Origin: Protopterus annectens
Taxonomy: Eukaryota > Chordata > Ceratodontiformes > Protopteridae
DNA: 64,000 bases
Reading direction: 5' to 3'
NCBI RefSeq assembly: GCF_019279795.1
Contig: NC_056729.1
Span: forward strand, 1,866,904,796-1,866,968,795
The translations under genes were made by a program, and so were the position numbers. Positions 55,750-64,000 of the stretch are shown piece after piece. A model generated the notes under the pieces. That model made no database searches, had not been told where the DNA came from, and saw only the letters and a program-made list of their open reading frames with translations. The stretch's first letter is position 1; the number at the start of each line of letters is the position of its first letter.

Positions 55750-57480
55750 TTTTTTTTTTTTTCAACCCTATTCCCTTTTTTGTCCTATTTATACTCTCCT
55801 TCTTCTTAATACAAAAAAAAAATCTTTGCCTGCCTTCTCTCTGTTTTAGTATGCCTGATAAATTGTCTGTTTTTAATAATTATGTGGTGTGCAGCCACAA
55901 ACTTCCAAACTCCAATGCACACACCAAGTGGTATATTTCCTCGTTGCTTCTCACTTGGATTCACCATCCAGTAGTTGTGAAGCATTCAGTTGTAGACTTG
56001 CCGTTGTACACCAAGAAGCAAATAAAGGTCTTCTCCCTGATTTTGCTGGATAAGGTACCCCCTGCTGCTTCCTTGGCCTCTTTGGTTACTTCTCCTTACA
56101 CCAAAAAACTAGCACAGTGTGCTAAAACTGATATACCTAAAGAAAAGGACAAAGGAAGAAAAAAGATAAGTCTAAAACTGCAACAAAAGAGATCACCAGA
56201 GCACATATCTTCCTCAGCTCCAGCTCATAAATGTTTGAAAACTTCAGAGCTGTCTTCATCTTTGGAGCAAATTCTGATCGGATCTGACACTCTGTTATCT
56301 TTGAAACCAAGATTCTCTCGGAACCAGTGTTACCCAGACTGACTTCTCCAGTTTTACAAGAGAGATCTTTTCATCACTCTGGGTCTGTACATCTTCATCC
56401 ATGAGTTCAGCCTTGTCTTCTAGGAGTCTCTCCAAAGCAGATGTGGATAAGATGATGAAATTTCTCTGGATCAGTTCCAGCTGGGGGCCCTCCCAACTCT
56501 GGCCAATGTCAGATCCGTTGTAAGGTAGCTTTCCACTTTATCCTGTGATTGCAAGTCCTTTTCTGATCTAAAACTTCCAGGATCAGAAAGCCTTGGATGC
56601 AAGTTCTGTCTGAAGTAGTAGGTCTACTTTAGAGTTGAGAATTTGGTTGTCTCTCACTTGAAAGATTTCTTTTGATTCATTCAGCTCTGACTTTTTGAAG
56701 TAGCCAACATATGAGAGGTTTTCAGACTGCTTGGCACTGATTTTGAGTACGGTGGGTTTGGAACCCCAGATGTTAGGATCCTTCTCCCATTCTGTGCAGC
56801 AGTTCAGCTCTGATGTCAGCCTTGGATCATGGATTTCCTAATGGTCTATTCAGGGGTGAGCCTCCATTAGGAACTTATAGCTCCTAAGCAACTAGGCGAA
56901 TTCAGGCACCCTGATTCGCTCCAGTTTGACTTCTTCAAAAGAGTACTCTCACTACAAAGAGAGAAAACATCCTTTCTTTGAGCTTGGAGCCATCCACCCC
57001 CACAGAATTTCCCCTGATCCAGATCCTCTCTTTCATCTTTGCTCCATTGGGACAGTCAGTAACCAGAAGCTTCCTCAGACCAACTGTAGATTGAAGAGGC
57101 TCCCTGTTCAGCTTCTAAAACTCCTCCCTGAAACACTCCACCAGAGAAGTAAAATAAGAAGTAAGTGCAAAAAGGAGGCACCTCAAAATCTCTGGACAAC
57201 AGAGATACAAACTCTGATGAAGGAGAAGACTTCCCTCAGATTCCCCTTGAGGATGTTAAGTACATTCGAAGAAGTTCCTTGAACTGCTTAAACAGAAAGT
57301 AGGTGGTCTCTCTCACAAAGCACTCTCTCCAGGAGGTATTTATTTTTTTAATGGGACTTTTGGTACTGGCCTATCTATATGTTGGATGGTTCATCCCACT
57401 GATGAGATGGTAGTCCTTATCCTGAGTGGGTGTTGAAGTTAATCGACACCACTGAACCCTGTCTCCAAAGAAAACCTTGA
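55391..57480 (+). mobile_element. DIRS-type fragment, copy E (left part only)
   Basis: CTTTACCCATAATCCCCTTG (55484-55503) resembles the left ITR of copy A. As in copy A, a GT-rich stretch (here an expanded (GT)n at 55688-55732) separates it from a Gag-like ORF starting at 55851. Gag-like sequence becomes unreadable by about 57450, where CR1 ORF1 sequence takes over. RT, RNase H and recombinase are absent. A T-run at 55749-55762 follows the (GT)n(TA)n tract. Confidence 0.65.
55851..57290 (+). pseudogene. DIRS copy E Gag-like remnant
   Basis: ATG 55851 starts MPDKLSVFNNYVVCSHKLPN, then SNAHTKW, aligning with the copy A array (CxxCGHKLSPADGHTRC) with most cysteines lost. A Lys-rich stretch (KEKDKGRKKISLKLQQKRS) matches the basic patch of other copies, and the first frame ends at 56342. 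A later frame (56926-57282) ends with ETQTLMKE-like acidic sequence and FPLRMLSTFEEVP, similar to the acidic PEDISFGE region. It is heavily decayed, and identification rests on the N-terminal similarity and context. Confidence 0.6.
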
Positions 57481-57589
57481 CAAGTTCATTTTCCCCAAAA
57501 TGCCATAGTGGAATCCATTAAAGACCTGTTCCATTCTCATTACTTTTGGCTGATACTAAATATGACATACCTCCCTGGACTACATGAAA

Positions 57590-57975
57590 AGAGACATGGA
57601 AGAACTCTCTAATCTTGTAGCTCAAGCAGGTATGACCCCAGCCCTGAGTAGCATCCTGCCATCGCCCAGAATTATACTGCAGTACAAGGACAAAATGATT
57701 GACTTCAACAATTGGCTAAGCTTCTGGTGTCATTCTTAGGGGATCCAATATCTGTCTGCCTGGCATGTCACATGGCTCACAGACCACCCATGCTTTTGCC
57801 AGAGATGGCCTGCACCTGTCAAATTTCTGGGATTCTGGATACTGGCAAAGGCTCTTCAAGGCTGCCCCTATAGTGCCTTTTTTAGGCAAGGTTCAAATAG
57901 AAAAATTCACCACCATAACAAGGAACAGGCAAGCAAAAACTGAGGGTAGTAAAGCTCATTGCTCATGTGAAGTCT
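57590..57975 (+). pseudogene. CR1 ORF1, SGNH-esterase-like C-terminal part
   Basis: RDMEELSNLVAQAGM, SSILPSPRIILQYKDKM and FNNWLSFWCHS (57592-57735) are followed after a frame change by FARDGLHLSNFWDSGYWQRL (57793-57850). The DGLHL block is characteristic of the esterase-like ORF1 domain of CR1 elements, where the H belongs to the catalytic triad. It ends at 57977, shortly before the endonuclease region. The serine-containing block is not readable here. Confidence 0.65.
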
Positions 57976-58029
57976 AAATCTCAAAATGCACTCACTCGGT
58001 GCGTTCCAAAAAATGGAGAAGTAACATAC

Positions 58030-58520
58030 CTATGTCTGTGCAGTGACTGGAGACCTGGTTCAAGGCTGCAGGAGAGCACTCCCTGCATTACCTGGCTATA
58101 ATTCCATACCTCACACTTTTCGCCATCTAACCTGGGATCGAACATTAACACGGCGGAGGTGTGTCACATATTCATTACAGCATATCCACACCTCCAGGCT
58201 AGCTGCTTGCTCAGCATAATGCAGCTGAGAAGTTATCCAAGTGCAACTAACTCTGGGCAAAACTGCAATCCAAATTGTAGCTTGCTGCAGATCCCCCTAC
58301 CATGACCTATAGGATTCCTCTCACTCTCTTTTCTTTGATATAACTGAAAAATACGGTAGGGTTCAATCAAACACCCTAATATTGGAGTTTATTTCAACTA
58401 CCCCAGCATTAACTGGGAAAACTACTCATGTACCAAGTCCTTTGCTCAATGCTTTCTGGAATTCATAAATTCCAAATGCCCTGGATCAACTTATCCTACT
58501 GACCACCAGGGGCAAACAAT
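58030..58520 (+). pseudogene. CR1 apurinic-like endonuclease remnant
   Basis: LETWFKAAGEHSLHYLA (58045-58095; ETW carries the catalytic Glu of this fold), a GGGV segment near 58155, and GVYFNYPSINWENYSC with QCFLEFINSK (58384-58480). The usual GDFNYP reads GVYFNYP, so the aspartate/asparagine active-site pair is altered. Frames are broken in between. Confidence 0.65.
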
Positions 58521-58716
58521 ATCCTAGACTCTAGTCATTACTAACATGAGGACCGTGTTCCACACCTGAAGTCAACTCCTCAAGGCTGGTCAGATCCACC
58601 ATAAGCTAATCACCCTAGATATCCACATCCCGGCCTCCCACCCCCCATTAAGGAAACCACAGCAAAATATGTACCTCTCCAAAGCCACAACTTCTTGCTT
58701 TCTAAGACATTAAGAA

Positions 58717-59222
58717 GTGCTGAACTTCATGACACTCCTATGCAGATGGGACAATACAGTTATGACAAGCTGGGAATCCTACACAAATGCACTATATAAG
58801 CACTTACACCTGAAAGTGCATGGATCATGCTATTCCAAATTAGAAGTCCAAGATGCTATCCTCCAAAAAAAGGAAGCCAATCCTATGGTCCTCCTGCCAT
58901 AAACAAACTCTCAAGCAACAGAAGGAAGAAATTGTTGCAAAAGAGAGTAAAATCCCATGAGTGGAGGAGTTTCTGGTCAGTCTCTTGTGCAAGAGAAGCT
59001 GGAGATCCCTTTATATAGATCCTCCAAAGCTAGCTATGAAAACTGATGCTAAGTATAACCACAAAGCATTCTATAGCTATGTCAAGAATCTCAATGGCAA
59101 CACACAGATCTTCTGTGAGTTACAGCACAATGGCACAAAAGTTACAGAACCAACTGATATTGCCAACATCCTGGAAGATAGGTTCAGTGCTAACATTATC
59201 CCCCCTCACCCCTCAAAGGGCC

Positions 59223-59295
<73 letters not shown>

Positions 59296-60800
59296 GAAGA
59301 ATGCAGGGACCGGGCAACATCCCAGGCTGCGTTTTACACAAACTTCAGAACAAACTGGCTCCCCACCTAAGCACCATGTTCAGTCATAGCCTCACATCAT
59401 GCTTTGTGCCCACTGAATGATGCACAGCAGCAGTTATCCCACTCCACAAAGGAGGAGCCAACACTGATCCTGGGAACTATCTCCCTATATATTTGAAGAG
59501 CCTCGGGTTTGCAAGGCCATGGAACATATCATCATGGAATTCATAAAGTACGACATTGTTACCTCCAAAATGACTGTCCCACCCAGCTTGGGTTTAGAAA
59601 GGCAGATCTTGCCTCCTGAACCTGGTTGGTTCCTTTTACAGTCACCAGTTTCATAGACGAGGTTAAGGTGTTCACACTACCTATCTTGACCTCGCCAAGA
59701 CTTTCAACACCATCCCCCATTCTGGAATTATAGCTAAACTCACTAAACTAGGTATAAATCCCTGTGTCACAAGAAGGGGTTGCCAACTGGCTCACTGACA
59801 GAACCCATACTATAAAAGTTGCAACCTCCAAATCTGACTTCAAATCAGTGACAAGTGGACTACCACAGGATTCACTCCTGGGACCTCTCCTGTTTGGTAT
59901 CTACTTCTCTGGAGTACATGCTAACACAGACGGCCTCTGGCTAATGAAGTTCGCAGATGACTGCAAACTAGGAGCCATAGTAGAGTCCCGAAATGATGTG
60001 GACATCCTAAAGAAGAACCTCACTTAGACAGATGCCTGGTGTCAGAGCCATGGCCTCAAGCTCAATGCCAAAAAGTGCATTGTCAGCCTCTTTGGTAAAA
60101 ACTTTGTACATATGAACTGCCACATAGGCAGCAGTCTACTTAACACCGAATGTGTGATAAGAGACCTTGGGACCCAGGTGGAGAGTAGTCTCTCCTTTGA
60201 TAATCACATCGCTACAGTAGTCAGGAAGTCCTTCTACATGGCACACCTCATCACAAAAGGGTTCTCATCCAGGAAAAAAAGAGGTCATTGTTCCCGTCTA
60301 CTCGACACTCATTAGACCCATTATAGAGTACAATGCCCCTTTTGGAATGTACCTCACAAGACATCTGCAGCAGCTGGAAGGGCCACAGAAGTACCTCAAA
60401 AAGAGGATTACTGTTCTCAAACAGATGCCCTACACTGACCGTCTCAAAAACTCCAGCTTTACTCCATAGCATATCGCCTACTCTGAAGTGATCTCTGCCT
60501 AACATATAAATCTATGTCAAACCCAGAGCTGTTGGACATGCTACACCTAAAGAAATCCCAATCCCTCTGAGCTACACACTGTAGGGACCTAAACCTCGTC
60601 ACCACAATAAACAGGACATGTTGGAGGGATATATTCTTGTCCTAGAGACCTCCCATACTCTGGAACAAGCTATCCATCTATGTCTAGCAATGTTCCTCAT
60701 TAGCACTCTTCAAGAAAAATCTTGATGAGTGGATGGGAAATAGGAAATACACCCCTGGGATCACTTCTGTGGCTCTGCTCGACAGTGGCACAGGAAAATA
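58717..60800 (+). pseudogene. CR1-like reverse transcriptase (copy 3)
   Basis: Pre-RT region KLAMKTDAKYNHKAFYSYVK and TDIANILEDRFSANIIPP (58961-59210), then the in-frame (TA)n that would encode Ile-Tyr repeats. RT continues with QAAVIPLHKGGANTDPGNY-type sequence (59430-59480), a damaged AFDT motif (LAKTFNTIPHSG, near 59692-59725), ANWLTDRTHTIKVATSKSDF, SGLPQDSLLGPLLFGIYF and MKFADDCKLGAIV (catalytic FADD 59950-59961 intact). A TAG at 60027 ends the frame. C-terminal blocks (VIRDLGTQVESSLSF, IEYNAPFGMYL-type, CWRDIF-type) run to about 60790 in several frames. Confidence 0.88.
59223..59292. repeat. (TA)n microsatellite inside CR1 copy 3
   Basis: TA dinucleotides interrupted only at the start (TACATATA). 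Copies 1 and 2 have no such tract at the corresponding place, so it arose after insertion. Confidence 0.93.
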
Positions 60801-61090
60801 ACTTTCTCGGGTGACATAAGCCAGGGAACCTTGTTAGCTAGGCTTACTTAGGCCCTTGAGCCGATAGCCTAGTACCTACCTATGAACATCAAGAAGCAAA
60901 TGTGATTACAGCACTTATTAGGATTATACATAAACATCGACTCATATGTAATAAAAAACAACTGCCAGCAAAGACCAGAACCTGGGTCCTCTTAAAAATC
61001 GCACAGCACAAAAAATATACAGAAAGATCCAAGGACGACCAAAGGCTTGCAAAATAAATCCGTCTTTAATGTACAAAAAGTAAACACATA

Positions 61091-61122
61091 AGCACTTTTG
61101 TAGCAAAGCTACTTCATCAGAT
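61091..61122 (-). ncRNA. Hammerhead-like motif with a perfect stem II
   Basis: The minus strand reads CTGATGA, A, GTAGC, TTT, GCTAC, AAAAGTGC. Stem II is five perfect pairs closed by a TTT loop. The second core box is AAAA instead of GAAA. Confidence 0.5.
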
Positions 61123-61269
61123 GCATATCACAACTAAAATTTCAGCTTTTGTATTTCTAAAAAACATGCAAAACAATATATTTATATATGTATATATAAA
61201 AAATGTAGTAAATATAATAAATACTAAACACCCAAAATTAAATAAAGGCTTGCACACAGACACATACAC

Positions 61270-61271
<2 letters not shown>

Positions 61272-61335
<64 letters not shown>
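61272..61335. repeat. (TA)n microsatellite
   Basis: An uninterrupted TA tract of about 64 bp within the PLE fragment. Confidence 0.95.
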
Positions 61336-61338
<3 letters not shown>

Positions 61339-61429
61339 AAAAATAATAAAATTGTATCTGTTTTTAAATAATAATTATTCTTCTAAATAAATAAATGCCA
61401 GACTACCTTCTATTTAATGGTCTGGCTTT

Positions 61430-61720
61430 AAGTTTAGGTCTCAATGGTACCCTGTCATTCAGGCCATGTCCATAGTCCCCATGTAGTCTAACTATCCATT
61501 TGGCTTCCAGCTGCTCTGATTTCTGATGTCACCTTTCCTAATGTTTTCAAAAATACATCCTATTACCATAAACTTAAAAGAATGAGAGACATCAGTATCC
61601 CCAATATGTTTATACAGAGCACTGAGTGTATCACCTTTGCTTGTATGGTAATAGTGTTCCTTAATTCTATCTCTCAGTGCTCAATCAGTTTTACCAACAT
61701 GACATTTTTGCTACCCACCT
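61430..61720 (-). pseudogene. PLE GIY-YIG nuclease remnant
   Basis: Across frames the minus strand gives CHVGKT (near 61700-61683), LRDRIKEHYYHTSKGDT (61675-61625), SALYKHIGDTDVSHSFKFMV (61625-61565) and SSWKPNG (61520-61500). These fit the YVGKT...LR.RI.EH...L..H fold of the PLE nuclease. The motif A tyrosine region is missing at the artefact border. Confidence 0.7.
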
Positions 61721-62530
<810 letters not shown>

Positions 62531-64000
62531 TATGGGGGGGCCCAAATTTTTCCCATTAGCCCTTTAAAAAACCAATTTGAATTTTCTGGGTTTTTTATTT
62601 TTTGGAATTTTAAAAAATAATTTTTTGACAAAAGGTTTTAAAAAATTTTTATTAAATTTTTAATATTTTATAATAAAAAATTATAAATTTTAGTTTTTTT
62701 TAACCTTTATAAAAAGGCGGAAATTTCTTTTTACCTTTTGGGGCAAGGTGAAGGAGGGATTTGCAAATATAGTTGTCTCAGACGGGAACCAGAAGTAAGA
62801 ATTTCATATTTGTGGGACAAGCTGCACCAAATGAAGTACAATGATGTTAGTATTTTCTAAAAATAAAACAAATAATTAATTATTGAATTAAAAATGGGAA
62901 ATATTGAATAAAAGGGGTTAAGGGGTATTAAGGGCCAAAAAACCGGTATAATAATATTTAAGTCTTATGTTTAGGAAGTCATCAAATAAGATATTGTACA
63001 GTGTAATATTTTCGATAAAAAATCCAGATATCTTTTTCCGAAAACCGATGCTTTAGTTGGCCCCAGCATAGGCATGTCCATGCCTTTAGTTTTAATTATT
63101 GGAAACATCAGCTGTAGATACGATAACACACTATTACATTTATCAAAATACATCATATTATAATATTAAATAATCTCATACCATTTATACAGGACATAGG
63201 ATAATTGCTTGAAACATTATGTTTAAATCATCAAATCAATTACAACAGTTAAAGAAAAATTTTTAAAAGATAAAGGAGTGAATGTAAAATATGGTACCAT
63301 TAAGGCCTAAATTAAAGTCTCACCCCCATGAATGTAATATTGGTTTTATTTATTTGAGACATTATGTTTAAAAATGTACTTAAAAAATTTGACATATTTC
63401 CTTGTTTGGAATATATATAAAAATGTAATAGTACTAATACTTCTCTTGGATAAAATGATGTGTAAGTGAAATTTAAAGCACTTTTAAATTTAGTTAAGAA
63501 GACCTTTGAGTTAAATTATTTCCTGTGATTTGAAACTAAGGGGTATTTTAGCAAGATGAAATTATGCCAAAATTGCTACCTTAGATAACAAGCTAGTCAT
63601 GGGTATTGGAAATGAATTTTTCCACATTGGCCCAAGAAATTTACAGTGTTTATCCCAGTTTGGAGTTTGGAGCCCAAATTTTATAAAGAGTTTAAGTTAC
63701 TTATAAATCACAGGTGCTAGAATAGTCAGTTTGGCATGATTCTGAGCAGGTAATCCTAAAAACGTATAAAGTAGCATGAAGAAATTTTAACCTCGAGGTT
63801 GTATCATTTATAATTAACAACTAACATCACATTTAAAATTAAATCATTTAGTTCAAAATAATATTCTTCATAGCCATTTGGGGTAGCTATGAAAAGTTAT
63901 TCCAGAATATGGTTTGTACCAAGATACTATTTAAACAGAATTGACAGCTCATTAAAAAGTGTTAATGAGATAATCAATATGAGTTAAAAATCTGGAACCA
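62531..64000. other. AT-rich spacer, no gene seen
   Basis: The first ~250 bases (62531-62780) still show exaggerated homopolymers and may be poor consensus. After that the sequence looks normal but AT-rich. The longest open frame (62971-63156, minus, 61 codons) shows no motif I recognise. Confidence 0.6.

Larger units (their letters stand above)
57481..60888 (+). mobile_element. CR1-like LINE copy 3, longest in the window
   Basis: Covers the end of ORF1 (57590-57960), endonuclease (about 58030-58520), RT (58960-60030), C-terminal region (to 60800) and a 3' UTR ending near 60887 (CCTAGTACCTACCTATGAAC). A (TA)n tract of about 70 bp (59223-59292) is expanded between endonuclease and RT. Every domain contains stops or frame changes. 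Confidence 0.88.
61020..61720 (-). mobile_element. Penelope-like element 3' fragment
   Basis: The minus strand carries GIY-YIG nuclease sequence (61720-61430), then a (TA)n tract (61272-61335), then a 3' end with CTGATGAAGTAGCTTTGC near 61115 and GGTCGTCCTTGGATCT near 61030. The 5' part merges into the low-quality homopolymer region at 61721, so the true extent is unknown. Confidence 0.75.

Noticed and set aside
62971-63156. 61-codon minus-strand frame near the right end
   Set aside because: No recognisable domain or supporting context; length is within chance in AT-rich DNA.

Overview
This window is eukaryotic, intergenic and made almost entirely of repeats. No host gene, rRNA or CRISPR array is visible. 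The mix of elements points to a vertebrate with a large, retrotransposon-rich genome, such as an amphibian (caecilian or salamander) or a lungfish-like lineage: tyrosine-recombinase retrotransposons of the DIRS type, Penelope-like elements (PLE), CR1-like, RTE-like and L1-like LINEs, and a tRNA-derived V-SINE. The taxon is inference; the element families are recognised from protein motifs and termini.

Layout. 1-280: end of a 39-bp minisatellite. 281-14153: AT-rich spacer holding a V-SINE, an internally inverted CR1 copy, an L1-like ORF1 remnant and two PLEs of different lineages. 14154-20144: DIRS copy A, complete with inverted terminal repeats (ITR) and an internal complementary region (ICR). 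20914-47271: a large 33/36-bp satellite field. It contains a cruciform-forming variant (24664-25766), a 108-bp higher-order repeat and a ~2-kb duplicated block, and it is split by a CR1 copy, a PLE fragment and DIRS copies B (27727-33289) and C (40186-45692). 47272-53474: DIRS copy D, starting at the satellite edge, with an RTE LINE (13-bp target duplication) and a head-to-head PLE inverted dimer (14-bp target duplication) nested inside it. 53475-53973: assembly gap. 54014-54535: a MITE-like element with inverted termini. 55391-57480: DIRS fragment E. 57481-60888: the longest CR1 copy. 61020-61720: PLE fragment. 61721-62780: homopolymer-rich sequence that looks like an assembly artefact. The rest is AT-rich spacer.

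How the parts relate. DIRS elements encode a Gag-like protein, reverse transcriptase/RNase H and a tyrosine recombinase. Every copy here is broken by frameshifts, stops or loss of active-site residues, although the copy B recombinase is nearly intact. The three DIRS copies next to the satellite all join it at the same point of the monomer, just after CCTT(G). This gives a relative chronology: satellite, then DIRS, then RTE and PLE. PLE 3' ends carry hammerhead-like motifs at five places. The long open frames within the satellite on both strands arise because its monomers are multiples of three; they are not genes.
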